In this document: positions 7,951 to 17,242 of the stretch, one piece after another
Numbering within the stretch: position 1 is the stretch's first letter
Layout of the letters: every line of letters starts with the position of its first letter
NCBI RefSeq assembly: GCF_963555915.1
Contig: NZ_CAUVXL010000104.1
Location: forward strand, 1-63,495
Source: Protofrankia sp963555915
GTDB taxonomy: Bacteria > Actinomycetota > Actinomycetes > Frankiales > Frankiaceae
Reading direction: 5' to 3'
DNA: 63,495 nt
Position numbers and translations under genes: made by a program
The notes under the pieces: model-generated
Told to the model about the DNA's origin: nothing
The model's database searches: none
The model's input: only the letters and a program-made list of their open reading frames with translations

Positions 7951-9336
7951 GTGGCCAGTTCGTCCGACCGCATGGACACCATCGTCAGTCTGTGCAAGCG
8001 CCGGGGGTTGGTCTTCCCCTCAAGCGAGATCTACGGTGGCCTGCGGGCATCGTGGGACTACGGTCCGCTCGGGGTGGAGCTGAAGAACAACGTCAAGCGT
8101 GCCTGGTGGAAGGCCATGGTTCAGGGCCGCGACGACGTGGTCGGCCTCGACTCGTGTGTGATCCTCGCGCGTGAGGTCTGGGAGACCAGCGGGCACGTGC
8201 AGGTCTTCGTCGATCCGCTGACCGAGTGCCTCACCTGCCACAAGCGGTTTCGCGCCGATCATCTTGAGGAGGCCTTCGAGTCCAGGCACGGCCGGCCGCC
8301 GACCGCGCTCACCGAGGTCAACTGCCCCAGCTGCGGTGCGCGTGGCACGTTCACCGAGCCTCGGATGTTCAACGGTCTGCTCAAGACCTACCTGGGGCCG
8401 GTCGAGGACGAGTCGGGCCTGGCCTACCTTCGGCCGGAAACCGCCCAGGGCATTTTCATCAACTATGCGAACGTGCAGGCGACCGCCCGGCGCAAGCCGC
8501 CGTTCGGTATCGGTCAGATCGGCAAGTCGTTCCGCAACGAGATCACCCCGGGAAACTTCATCTTCCGGACCCGCGAGTTCGAACAGATGGAGATGGAGTT
8601 CTTCGTCCCGCCGGGCGAGGACGAGACCTGGCACGAGTACTGGCTCGGTGAGCGGACGAGGTGGTACCGCGACCTGGGTGTCCGCGACGAGAACCTGCGC
8701 CATTTCGAGCACCCGAAGGAGAAGCTCTCCCACTACTCGAAGCGGACCGTCGACATCGAGTACCGGTTCGACTTCGCCGGCCTGGAGTGGGGCGAGCTGG
8801 AGGGTATCGCGAACCGCACGGACTACGACCTGTCCGTACACGCGAAGGCGTCCGGCGCGGACCTGACCTACTTCGAGCAGGCCACCGGCACCCGGTACAC
8901 GCCGTACGTGATCGAACCGGCCGCCGGGGTGGACCGCGCCACCCTGGTATTCCTGCTGGACGCCTACGCCGAGGACACCGCACCCAACACCAAGGGTGGG
9001 GTGGACCGCCGGGTCGTGCTCCGCCTCGACCGTCGGCTTGCTCCGGTCAAGGCCGCGGTGCTGCCGCTGTCGCGCAACGCCGACCTGTCACCGGTCGCCC
9101 GCGATCTGGCCGCGGAGCTGCGTAAGCACTGGAACGTCGACTTCGACGATGCCGGCGCGATCGGGCGTCGGTACCGCCGGCAGGACGAGATCGGCACGCC
9201 GTTCTGTCTCACGGTCGACTTCGACTCGCTGGCGGACCGCGCCGTCACGATCCGGGAGCGCGACACCATGGAGCAGGAGCGCGTGTCCATGGATCAGGCG
9301 GTGTCCTACCTCAACGCCCGACTCGGTCCCTGCTAG
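7951..9336 (+). CDS. glyS: Glycyl-tRNA synthetase (dimeric, class II)
   Basis: A 461-residue alpha2-type glycyl-tRNA synthetase. Class II motifs are visible: an insertion with zinc-ligand pairs CLTCHKRF and CPSCGARG, motif 2 IGQIGKSFRNEITPGNFIFRTREFEQMEMEFF, YSKRTVDIEYRFDF, and motif 3-like FLLDAYAEDT. The C-terminal anticodon-binding domain begins at LAPVKAAVLPLSRN. The start is set at GTG 7951 (VASSSDRMDTIVSLCKRRG), which has GAAGGGAG 8 bases upstream; in-frame upstream starts at 7918 and 7876 would add residues not typical of the family. No T-box leader is apparent in 7786-7950. Confidence 0.95.
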   Translation: MASSSDRMDTIVSLCKRRGLVFPSSEIYGGLRASWDYGPLGVELKNNVKRAWWKAMVQGRDDVVGLDSCVILAREVWETSGHVQVFVDPLTECLTCHKRFRADHLEEAFESRHGRPPTALTEVNCPSCGARGTFTEPRMFNGLLKTYLGPVEDESGLAYLRPETAQGIFINYANVQATARRKPPFGIGQIGKSFRNEITPGNFIFRTREFEQMEMEFFVPPGEDETWHEYWLGERTRWYRDLGVRDENLRHFEHPKEKLSHYSKRTVDIEYRFDFAGLEWGELEGIANRTDYDLSVHAKASGADLTYFEQATGTRYTPYVIEPAAGVDRATLVFLLDAYAEDTAPNTKGGVDRRVVLRLDRRLAPVKAAVLPLSRNADLSPVARDLAAELRKHWNVDFDDAGAIGRRYRRQDEIGTPFCLTVDFDSLADRAVTIRERDTMEQERVSMDQAVSYLNARLGPC

Positions 9337-9353
9337 CTTCGGTCCCTAGCTGG

Positions 9354-10052
9354 CTAGGGTGTGTGTGATGGATTGGGGGACGGGTTCGACAGGTCGAGCT
9401 CGCTCGACCCGAACCGGTCGGCCAGGAAACGTCCGTGGGACAGCAGCTTCGCGGTGTCCCCGGCCGCAGCCGCTTCGGTGACGTCGCGGATGCCCTTTTC
9501 CAACAGGCCGAGCTGGCCGATGACGACCTCGCGTGGCGTGCGTCCGTCGTCCAACCGGTGCGTCTGGGCGTACCGCGCCGGCAGGCCGAGGTAGACCTCC
9601 AGGGCGGTGGGCAGGTAGTCGGCGACGGTCCGCACGACCACGAACGTCTCGGGCGAGCCGGCGCGCAGTAGGTGCGGGCGGTCCAGCACCTCGCGCAGCG
9701 CGTCGACGACCTGGGCCGCGGCGGCGGTGACCTCGGTTGGCGCGAGTCCGGTCAGGACCCGCAGCTGGGCCTCGACGGTCGCGCGAAGTTCGGCGACGCT
9801 CGGCTGGCTACCGCCCGGTGCCGGGCGACGGGCTGGCGCGACCAGAGCACCGATCGCATACATGACGGCTACGACCAACGGCCACTGCGGTGATCCGACC
9901 ACGCCGGCGGCGGTCAGCCCCAACCCGCCGAGCGCGCCGGTGCACCCGGCGATGTTCTTCAGCGATCCGATCCACGTCAGCGCCTTTTCCCGGGTTCCCC
10001 TGGCGGGAGGAGGCGGCGGTGGGTCAGGCCGCGGCAGCCAGATCGCCGTCAT
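9354..10052 (-). CDS. Small membrane-associated protein, last gene of the SBP/TelA/VWA operon (unknown function)
   Basis: A 232-residue protein. The N-terminus is proline-rich (PRPDPPPPPPARG), followed by two hydrophobic stretches (about residues 38-72, with GCTGALGGLGLTAAGVVG and LVVAVMYAIGALVAP) and then a soluble, mostly helical domain with ELRATVEAQLRVL, VVVRTVADYLPTALEVYLGLP and HRLDDGRTPREVVIGQLGLL. I do not recognise a named domain. It follows the VWA lipoprotein gene by 75 bases on the same strand, which suggests co-transcription. The stop lies only 17 bases from the glyS stop on the other strand. Confidence 0.7.
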   Translation of the reverse strand: MTAIWLPRPDPPPPPPARGTREKALTWIGSLKNIAGCTGALGGLGLTAAGVVGSPQWPLVVAVMYAIGALVAPARRPAPGGSQPSVAELRATVEAQLRVLTGLAPTEVTAAAAQVVDALREVLDRPHLLRAGSPETFVVVRTVADYLPTALEVYLGLPARYAQTHRLDDGRTPREVVIGQLGLLEKGIRDVTEAAAAGDTAKLLSHGRFLADRFGSSELDLSNPSPNPSHTP

Positions 10053-10127
10053 CCGAGCCGGCCCTGACAGCCCTGACAGGAGGCCCGGTTCTCACCGGTG
10101 CCGCCACCGGGTATGGCGGACCCGGGG

Positions 10128-11762
10128 TCACTGGTAGCCACGGATGTCCTTGAACGCGTCGGTCAGCGGGGATGTCCGTGCGTCGAACGTCGCGCCACCG
10201 GTGTCGGTGGCGATCGAGCGCAGGTCGTCCGGACGTGCCTCGCCGAAGATGATGCAGAAGGTGCGGACGGCTCGCGCAGCCGGGGGAAGGGCCTGGTAAC
10301 CGGCGCGGAACTGACCAGCTGACAGGCCCGCGTTGTTCTCACCGTCCGTCATCAGGACGATCGACGTCAGGTAGCCGGGCTCGGCGGCGACCGCATCGGA
10401 CGCGCGGCGGTAGGCATCGGCGAGCGCGGAGTAGATGGCCGTTCCCCCGTTGGCCTGCAGGCTCGTGATGTAGGAGCGGATCGCGGCCAGATCGGGCGAG
10501 GATGCCCCGGTGTCGGTCACCGTGAAGTCGCGTGACCCGACGACCGAGCCGTTGAAAATCACAAGTGTGATCTTTTCACGGTCACGAAACCGGGTGAACC
10601 GGCCGGACAGGGAGGTGTCGGCACCGGCGAGCCCGGCCAGCGCGGATTGCAGATCGGCCAGGCGCCGGCCGGCCATGGAACCGGACACGTCCAGTACGAA
10701 GATCGCGTGCGACGGACGACGGAAATGGTCGAGGTAGGAGGTGATCAGCTCATCGGCGACCGCCTGGGTGGCGGGGAAGGGCAGTTCGGCCAGGGCGGTC
10801 GTGGTGAACCGCGGGTCGAGCGCGACACCGGGGACGGCCGGCCTGCGGTTGGTGGTGGTCTGCAGCCGTCGCTGGACTTCCGGGCTGCGCAACCAGGTCA
10901 CCACCCGGCTGTATTCGTCCCGCCGGGCGGGGTCGAGCAGGAGTATGGGGTAGTCGGCTGTGATGATGCCGTCTTTGGGGTAGATGATCGTGATTGGTTC
11001 CCGCAGTCGGCCGGAGCGTTGCAGCGACAGCAGCACCGACTCGTAATTGATCATACCGCCGGCGTCCTGGGGCCTGTCGACGAAGGCGTCCGCGAGCCAG
11101 CCGGAACTGCCCGAGGTGAGCGTCTGCCCCGAGAAGAACGACGTCAGCGCGTCGGGGCGGATGTCGGAGGCCTGTAGCGCGTCCGAGGTCCCGGCGAGCG
11201 CGGCCGCGACACCGACCAGCGCACTGAACCCCGAGTTGGACGCCGCCGGGTTCGTCATGGCGTACGTCAGCTCGCCGGCGGCAACCTTCGCGGCGACGTC
11301 CGCCCACGTGACGCTGGTGGTACCCGTCCAGCCGAACCTCGTGGCGAGCGAGGTCCGGATACCGAGGACCACCGGCGATGTCATGGTCGGAGTGCGGACG
11401 CTGCCCGCCTGCGCGCCACCGGGCAGCAGGCGCAGGTAACGGTCGGAGGACAGCCAGGCGGCGTCCGTGCCCGCGGAATGTTTGATGATCTTATCGGTGG
11501 CGTCGAGTGTCCCGGTGTAGGTCAGTTGCACCGTGACGCCGGTGGCCGCGCGCAGGTCGCCCAGCAGCGGCTCGACGTCGGCCAGTTCCGAGCCGGCGAG
11601 GATCCGCAGCACACCCGGCTTGCCGGGGCCGGGGGCCGACCCAGACGCCGACCCCGACCCAGACGCCGACCCCGACCCGGAACCGCAGGCGGTCAGGGTG
11701 AACGCAGCCGCGCACACGGCGAGCAGGCCGATTGCGACCGGGTGGACACGGCGTCCGGTCAC
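10128..11762 (-). CDS. Lipoprotein with substrate-binding-like domain fused to a VWA domain
   Basis: A 544-residue exported protein. The start is GTG 11762, overlapping the telA stop by four bases. A signal peptide ends in the lipobox LTAC; a Gly/Ser/Ala repeat linker follows (CGSGSGSASGSGSASG). Residues from about 45 to 310 resemble a periplasmic extracellular binding protein (GVLRILAGSELADVEPLLGDL, TYAMTNPAASNSGFSALVG, IIYPKDGIITADYPILLL). Residues from about 350 onward form a von Willebrand A domain with a complete MIDAS: DVSGSM, the T of GGTAIYSAL and the D of LMTDGEN. It likely sits outside the membrane and binds a metal-dependent partner. Position in the TelA operon suggests an envelope stress or anion-related role, which is an inference. 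Confidence 0.88.
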   Translation of the reverse strand: MTGRRVHPVAIGLLAVCAAAFTLTACGSGSGSASGSGSASGSAPGPGKPGVLRILAGSELADVEPLLGDLRAATGVTVQLTYTGTLDATDKIIKHSAGTDAAWLSSDRYLRLLPGGAQAGSVRTPTMTSPVVLGIRTSLATRFGWTGTTSVTWADVAAKVAAGELTYAMTNPAASNSGFSALVGVAAALAGTSDALQASDIRPDALTSFFSGQTLTSGSSGWLADAFVDRPQDAGGMINYESVLLSLQRSGRLREPITIIYPKDGIITADYPILLLDPARRDEYSRVVTWLRSPEVQRRLQTTTNRRPAVPGVALDPRFTTTALAELPFPATQAVADELITSYLDHFRRPSHAIFVLDVSGSMAGRRLADLQSALAGLAGADTSLSGRFTRFRDREKITLVIFNGSVVGSRDFTVTDTGASSPDLAAIRSYITSLQANGGTAIYSALADAYRRASDAVAAEPGYLTSIVLMTDGENNAGLSAGQFRAGYQALPPAARAVRTFCIIFGEARPDDLRSIATDTGGATFDARTSPLTDAFKDIRGYQ

Positions 11763-13009
11763 GGCCCGCCGCCGGAGATTTCCAGTTCGCCGGCTGCTGA
11801 CGAGGCCGGCGCGATCTCGACGGGAGCGGTCGAGGCGGCCCGGTCCAGATATGCGGCTGCCTTTCCCACCTCCTGCGACAAGGCCGTCACCGTTGTCCGC
11901 ATGGTCTCCAGGGCGGCGGTCTTGTACCCGTCGATCGTGTCGATCGTGGCATAGATGTTGGCGAACGCCTGCTGGAGGGCCTGCACCGACACGGTCGAGG
12001 ACGCCGCCTGCCCGTGGATCTCGACGGTCTGGCGCCGCAGCAGCTCGGACGTGCCGACGATGAGGCGCTCGGTCGTCTGGTTCAACGCGGCGATCTGGTC
12101 GAGCACCAGTTTCTGGTTGGCCAGGGCCTGCGCGACGAGTACCGCGGTCCGCAGCGCCGCGACGGTCGTGGTGCTCGCCCGGTCCACACCTTTGATCAGT
12201 TCGAGGTTGTTGCGCCGGATCATATCCAGGGCCAGGTAACCCTGCGCGCTCACCGCGAGCTGGGTGAGCAGGTCCTGGTGCTTCTGCCGCACGTAGAACA
12301 GGACGTCCTCGCGAAGCGTTCGGGCCCGATCCGGGTCGGCGGCCTCGATCCGGTTGATCCGGGTGACGAGCTCGGCGTCGAGGTCCGAGGCCAGCTGGGC
12401 GTACTCGCGCAGCCTGCTCATGGTGGTCCACAGGTTGTGCTTTTCCTGCTCGATCGCGGCATTGTCCCGCCGCAGTTCCTCCTGGCCGTTCTGCATCGCG
12501 TGCAGAATGGCGTCCAGATGTGTCTGTGACGACTGATAGGACGCGAAGTAGTCCCGCAGGCGGTTCCCGAACGGAATCATCCCGAGCAGTTTTTTCGGGC
12601 CCAGCAGGTTCACCTTGGACGGATCAAGGTCGTCGATCACCCTGCGTAGTTCCACCAGTGAGGTCGACACCGACGACGTCGCGTCGAAGGCGCCCGAGTT
12701 CATCGCGCGCGTCGGTTTGTCCAGCAGCCGGTTGGATACCGCCGCCGACGCGCGGATCTCCTTCTCGCCCATCCGGTGCACGGCGGCGACCTTGGAGGTG
12801 AAGCCAGGCGAGCTCGGGTCGATGCCGACCAGCGCGTCGGCAAAGGCCACCGCCTGGCTGCTCAGGCGCGACGCCACCTCGGCACTGATCGCAACGGCCG
12901 GTCCGGCCTGCTCGGGCGCGACCGGCGCGACGGGCTCGGGCGGCACCAGGACCAGTTGCGTGCCGGGGCCGCCCGCGGCCGGTGACGGGGTCGGCGGTGG
13001 CAGGTTCAT
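11759..13009 (-). CDS. Toxic anion resistance protein, TelA/KlaA family
   Basis: A 416-residue TelA-family protein. Diagnostic features are the predicted long helices, the RLRDYFASYQSSQTHLDAIL region after KLLGMIPFGN, LRRDNAAIEQEKHNLW, and a C-terminal segment with VLVAQALANQKLVLDQIAALNQTTERLI. An N-terminal Pro/Ala-rich stretch precedes the domain. The ATG at 13009 shares its A with the upstream stop (TGATG), so translation is coupled; a TTG at 13012 is an alternative start. The name comes from plasmid tellurite-resistance loci; chromosomal members are widespread and their biochemical role is not settled. Here the neighbours are binding-protein and VWA proteins rather than TerD-like proteins. 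Confidence 0.9.
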   Translation of the reverse strand: MNLPPPTPSPAAGGPGTQLVLVPPEPVAPVAPEQAGPAVAISAEVASRLSSQAVAFADALVGIDPSSPGFTSKVAAVHRMGEKEIRASAAVSNRLLDKPTRAMNSGAFDATSSVSTSLVELRRVIDDLDPSKVNLLGPKKLLGMIPFGNRLRDYFASYQSSQTHLDAILHAMQNGQEELRRDNAAIEQEKHNLWTTMSRLREYAQLASDLDAELVTRINRIEAADPDRARTLREDVLFYVRQKHQDLLTQLAVSAQGYLALDMIRRNNLELIKGVDRASTTTVAALRTAVLVAQALANQKLVLDQIAALNQTTERLIVGTSELLRRQTVEIHGQAASSTVSVQALQQAFANIYATIDTIDGYKTAALETMRTTVTALSQEVGKAAAYLDRAASTAPVEIAPASSAAGELEISGGGP

Positions 13010-14109
13010 CAACCCGGGCCCTTCTGGTACTTCATCTCGATCTCGGCGATCATTCGCTCGGATATCTCCGCGCTCGGTGGTTCGACGACGTTGACCAGCT
13101 GCGGTGGGGGATTGGTCCCCCGTTCGGCGGCATACTGCCGGCCGTAGCCGGCGTCCGCGGTCCGGAACCCGTGCCGCACGGCGAGGCGCTGTAGCTCCGG
13201 GTCGGTGCTCAGCAGGCGCCCGACCGCGTCGCCTGCGGGCGTGAGCGGGACGACGGTGTGCTTGGCGTAGATGGTCGGATTCGGGTACATCAGCACCTTG
13301 TCGCCGATCAGGGAACCGTCTCGCGCGAGCGCGTGGGCGCTGAACTGGGCCTCATAAATCATGACCATCGGCGTTTTCCCCATGCCGATCGTCAGAAAAT
13401 CGTCGAACGGTTCCTGCGACGACGCCTCCAGATAGCCCTGTTTGAGAAAAAGGGGCGCGAGTATGTTGGTCATGCGGTCGGCCGTCCCGGCGTCGGTGAC
13501 GATGTTCCCGTTGTTGGTCACATAGGACGCGATCGCCAGGTAGAGGGCGGCCGAGTTCGACGTCCGCACATCCGTCGAGCTGATGAGGATGGACTTGTCG
13601 GTCCGATAAACGGTGTTCCCCGGCAGTTGCGACCACCGGGTGTCCTTTGCCACCAGGTCGAGGTACTTGCGCATGTCGAACAGGTAATGGTCGCCATCGG
13701 TGACGCTGACACCTGCCGCGGTCAGCAGCGTCGCGATCGGGGTGAAGGTGGCTATCGCCATGGGCGTGAAGAAGGGTACGTAGGACGCGGTTATCTTCCG
13801 ATCGCGTTTGATGCGGTCCGCCTGCGGCCCGTCGGCCGGGAAGGCCAGGTCGAAGCCGGACAGGTCGCGGGTGGTGGCGATCTCGCGCGATCCGGCGGAC
13901 GTGATCTCAATGCGGTAGCCGGCCCGGGCGAGGGCGGCAATCACGTCCGGGTCCGAGAAGAAGGCCTGCTTTTCCGATGAGATCAGCGCACGGACACTGA
14001 CTTCGCCGCTGTTCGGCGTGGAGCGCATCCGCGGGACGACGACCACAGCGATGACACCGACCGTGAGCAGCCCGGCAAGCACGAGCCCGAGAACTCGGCG
14101 ACCGTGCAC
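13009..14109 (-). CDS. Membrane-anchored binding-protein-like protein, first gene of the TelA operon
   Basis: A 366-residue protein with one N-terminal hydrophobic anchor (GLVLAGLLTVGVIAVVVV) and an extracytoplasmic domain. The body resembles an extracellular solute-binding protein: SSEKQAFFSDPDVIAALARAGY, FDLAFPADGPQ, ATFTPIATLL, and LTIGMGKTPMVMIYEAQF with a late MYPNPTIYAKHTVVPL. No lipobox cysteine is seen, so it is probably held by the uncleaved segment. It opens the four-gene minus-strand operon and its stop overlaps the telA start. The ligand is unknown. The upstream intergenic region (14110-14327) is shared with the divergent ppdK gene. Confidence 0.78.
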   Translation of the reverse strand: MHGRRVLGLVLAGLLTVGVIAVVVVPRMRSTPNSGEVSVRALISSEKQAFFSDPDVIAALARAGYRIEITSAGSREIATTRDLSGFDLAFPADGPQADRIKRDRKITASYVPFFTPMAIATFTPIATLLTAAGVSVTDGDHYLFDMRKYLDLVAKDTRWSQLPGNTVYRTDKSILISSTDVRTSNSAALYLAIASYVTNNGNIVTDAGTADRMTNILAPLFLKQGYLEASSQEPFDDFLTIGMGKTPMVMIYEAQFSAHALARDGSLIGDKVLMYPNPTIYAKHTVVPLTPAGDAVGRLLSTDPELQRLAVRHGFRTADAGYGRQYAAERGTNPPPQLVNVVEPPSAEISERMIAEIEMKYQKGPG

Positions 14110-14327
14110 GGCGCCTTCCTTTCGTTCGCTGGTGTCGGTCCGGGTATGTCAGTCTGCATCATGCTCCATCCGTGATGTCCGACCGGCTCCCGACCGGCTC
14201 CCGACCCGGCTCCCGACCGGCGTGCCACGGCCGGGGCGGCGGCAGTTCGTGACAGCGGTGCGTGACGGCGGTTCGTGACGGCGGTTCGCGGGGGATGTTC
14301 GCGGGGACGGGAGACGAGAGGGCGGCC
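14110..14327. repeat. Divergent intergenic region with two short tandem repeats
   Basis: Between the TelA operon and ppdK. Bases 14178-14222 hold three to four copies of a CTCCCGACCGG-type unit; bases 14243-14288 hold three copies of a 13-base unit close to GTTCGTGACGGCG. Promoters for both directions must lie here, but no convincing -35/-10 pair was found. Confidence 0.55.
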
Positions 14328-17021
14328 ATGAGCAGCTATGTGTACGACTTCCACCAGGGAAGCAAGGACTTGAAAGATCTTCTCGGTGGCAAGGGTGCCA
14401 ATCTCGCCGAGATGACGACCATGGGGCTTCCCGTCCCGCCCGGCTTTACGATCACGACCGAGGCCTGTCGCGAGTATCTTGCGCATGGCCGGGAACCCGC
14501 GGCGCTGCGCGATGAGGTCAGCGCGCACCTGGGCGCCCTTGAGCAGGTGATGGGCAAGCGCCTGGGGCAGCCGGACGACCCGCTGCTGGTCTCGGTCCGG
14601 TCGGGCGCGAAGTTCTCGATGCCGGGGATGATGGACACCGTCCTCAACGTCGGTTTGTCCGACGCCTCGGTTTCCGGTCTGGCCAAGCAGTCCGGTTCGC
14701 AGCGCTTCGCCTGGGACTCCTACCGCCGCCTGCTGGCGATGTTCGCCACGACGGTCCTCGGCGTGGACGGCGAACTGTTCGACCAGGCTCTGGACGCGGC
14801 GAAGAAGGCACGGGCGACCACGAGCGACCTCGATCTCGACGAAGCCGACCTGCGGATTCTGGCCGAGACCTTCAAGGCGATAATCCGGGACCGGACCGGG
14901 CGGGATTTCCCGCAGGACCCCCGGGAACAGCTGGATTCGGCCATCCGTGCGGTTTTCGACTCCTGGAACGGTGAGCGGGCCCGTCTCTACCGCCGCCAGG
15001 AGCGCATTCCGGCGGACCTCGGCACCGCGGTCAATATCGTGGCCATGGTGTTCGGCAACCTCGGCATGGACTCGGGCACCGGCGTGGCATTCACCCGGGA
15101 TCCCGCCAGCGGTGCGCAGGGCGGCTACGGCGATTATCTGCAGAATGCGCAGGGCGAGGACGTCGTCGCGGGAATTCGTAACACCCTGCCCCTGACGGCG
15201 TTGGCGTCCATCGACCCACCCGCGTACGCCCGGTTGACCGAGATAATGACGATTCTGGAGCACCACTACCGGGACCTGTGCGACATCGAGTTCACCGTCG
15301 AACGCAACAAGTTGTGGATGTTGCAGACAAGAGTGGGCAAACGTACCGCGGGCGCTGCCTTCCGGATCGCGGTCCAGCTCGTGGATCAGGGCCTGATCAG
15401 TATGGATGAGGCGGTGACGCGGGTCACCGGCGCCCAGCTCGCCCAGCTGATGTTCCCCCGGTTCGGGCTGACGGGGCAGGCCGAGAAGATTGCCCAGGGT
15501 ATGAACGCCTCACCCGGAGCGGCCGTCGGTCAGGTGGTCTTCGACTCGCACCGGGCCGTGGAGCTCGCCGCCGCCGGTACACCGGTGATCCTGGTGCGCC
15601 GGGAGACCACTCCCGACGACCTCGACGGCATGATTGCCGCGCGCGGCGTGTTGACATCGCGTGGCGGGAAGACCTCCCATGCCGCCGTGGTGGCCCGCGG
15701 CATGGGCAGGACCTGCGTGTGCGGGGCCGAGGAGATCGATGTCGACACCCGGGCCCGCCGCGCGGTCGCGCCGGGCGGCATCGTCATCGGCGAAGGGGAC
15801 GTGATCTCGATTGACGGGTCGTCGGGCGCGGTCTACCTCGGCGAGGTGCCGGTGGTGCCGTCGCCGGTTGTCCAGTACTTCGAGGGGACGCTGGTCGCGG
15901 ACGGGACCGACCCCCTGGTCGACGCGGTGCACCGGATCATCACCCACGCGGATCAGGCCCGCCGGCTCGGCGTGCGCGCCAATGCCGACACCGCCGACGA
16001 CGCCGCCCGCGCCCGCCGGTTCGGCGCCGCGGGCATCGGACTGTGCCGTACCGAACACATGTTTCTGGGTGAACGCAGGCAGCTGGTCGAGCGGCTCATC
16101 CTCGCCGCTGACGCCGAGGCCCGCGCTGCCGCACTGGTTGAACTCCTACCGCTTCAGCGTGACGACTTTGTTGCGATCTTCACGGCGATGGACGGTCTGC
16201 CGGTGACGGTCCGCCTGATCGACCCTCCGCTGCACGAGTTCCTCCCGGATCTCACCGAACTCTCGGTGCGCCTGGGCGTCGCCACCGCCACCGGCCAGCC
16301 GGTGTCGGACGGTGATGGCGCGCTGTTGGAGGCGGTCCGCCGGCTGCACGAGCAGAATCCGATGCTGGGGCTGCGCGGGGTACGGCTGGGGCTGCTCATC
16401 CCGGGTCTGTTCGCCCTGCAGGTGCGGGCGATCGCCGAGGCGGCCGTGCGGTGCCGCCGGGCCGGCGGAGATCCACATCCGGAGATCATGGTGCCGTTGG
16501 TGGCCGCGGTCCAGGAACTGGAGGTCGTCCGCGACCAGGCTGAACAGGTGCTGCGCGAGGTCGCGACCGAGACCGGGGTCGATGTTCCCGCGCTGATCGG
16601 GACGATGATCGAGGTACCGAGGGCCGCCCTGACCGCGGGCCAGATCGCCGAGGCCGCGCAGTTCTTCTCGTTCGGCACGAACGACCTCACCCAGATGGGC
16701 TGGGGTTTCTCCCGGGACGACGTGGAGTCCTCCTTCTTCTCCCGCTATCTCGAGCTGGGGATCTTCGGCGTCTCCCCGTTCGAGTCGCTTGACCGCGATG
16801 GAATCGGCCGACTCGTGCGTATCGCGGTCGAGGAGGGGCGTGCGATCCGGCCTGAGATCAAACTGGGTGTCTGCGGCGAGCACGGTGGCGACCCGGATTC
16901 GGTGCACTTCTTCCATCAGGTCGGACTCGACTACGTTTCGTGTTCCCCGTTCCGGGTGCCGATCGCCCGGCTGGAAGCCGGCCGGGCGGCCATCCTGGAC
17001 CGTGCCGGCCAGGGCGGTTAG
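14328..17021 (+). CDS. ppdK: Pyruvate, phosphate dikinase
   Basis: An 897-residue enzyme that interconverts pyruvate + ATP + Pi and phosphoenolpyruvate + AMP + PPi. The N-terminal ATP-grasp region starts YVYDFHQGSKDLKDLLGGKG; the swivelling domain holds the phospho-histidine in GGKTSHAAVVARG (His at about residue 451); the C-terminal PEP-binding barrel shows IGLCRTEHMF, LRGVRLGL, EIMVPLVA, FSFGTNDLTQ and the catalytic Cys in GVCGEHGGDP (about residue 849). The frame is open from 14262, but ATG 14328 with a GAGAGGGCGG stretch upstream matches the family start. It is transcribed alone, toward the transketolase gene. Confidence 0.96.
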   Translation: MSSYVYDFHQGSKDLKDLLGGKGANLAEMTTMGLPVPPGFTITTEACREYLAHGREPAALRDEVSAHLGALEQVMGKRLGQPDDPLLVSVRSGAKFSMPGMMDTVLNVGLSDASVSGLAKQSGSQRFAWDSYRRLLAMFATTVLGVDGELFDQALDAAKKARATTSDLDLDEADLRILAETFKAIIRDRTGRDFPQDPREQLDSAIRAVFDSWNGERARLYRRQERIPADLGTAVNIVAMVFGNLGMDSGTGVAFTRDPASGAQGGYGDYLQNAQGEDVVAGIRNTLPLTALASIDPPAYARLTEIMTILEHHYRDLCDIEFTVERNKLWMLQTRVGKRTAGAAFRIAVQLVDQGLISMDEAVTRVTGAQLAQLMFPRFGLTGQAEKIAQGMNASPGAAVGQVVFDSHRAVELAAAGTPVILVRRETTPDDLDGMIAARGVLTSRGGKTSHAAVVARGMGRTCVCGAEEIDVDTRARRAVAPGGIVIGEGDVISIDGSSGAVYLGEVPVVPSPVVQYFEGTLVADGTDPLVDAVHRIITHADQARRLGVRANADTADDAARARRFGAAGIGLCRTEHMFLGERRQLVERLILAADAEARAAALVELLPLQRDDFVAIFTAMDGLPVTVRLIDPPLHEFLPDLTELSVRLGVATATGQPVSDGDGALLEAVRRLHEQNPMLGLRGVRLGLLIPGLFALQVRAIAEAAVRCRRAGGDPHPEIMVPLVAAVQELEVVRDQAEQVLREVATETGVDVPALIGTMIEVPRAALTAGQIAEAAQFFSFGTNDLTQMGWGFSRDDVESSFFSRYLELGIFGVSPFESLDRDGIGRLVRIAVEEGRAIRPEIKLGVCGEHGGDPDSVHFFHQVGLDYVSCSPFRVPIARLEAGRAAILDRAGQGG

Positions 17022-17216
17022 CGGGCACTCCGGCCGGGACGAAGGTGCTTGCGGTCCCGCGAACGGCCCCCCAGTCATGGCCCGTTCGTCACCGTCGTGA
17101 ACTTCTGCCGCTGGTACCGTTCGGGACTGTGGGACCCGGGGTATGGCCTGGACCGTCCAGGAACAGCGGACCGGTCGGGGCAGCGGGAGCGCACGTAGGC
17201 GGATATCCATGTACGG

Positions 17217-17230
17217 ATACGCAGGCGTAT
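17217..17230. promoter_or_regulatory. Palindrome just upstream of the transketolase ribosome-binding site
   Basis: ATACGC-AG-GCGTAT is a perfect 6+2+6 palindrome ending directly before the TAGGAGG ribosome-binding site of the transketolase gene. Its place suggests a repressor operator or a leader hairpin that could shield the ribosome-binding site. It is short enough to be chance. Confidence 0.35.
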
Positions 17231-17242
17231 TAGGAGGCTGGC

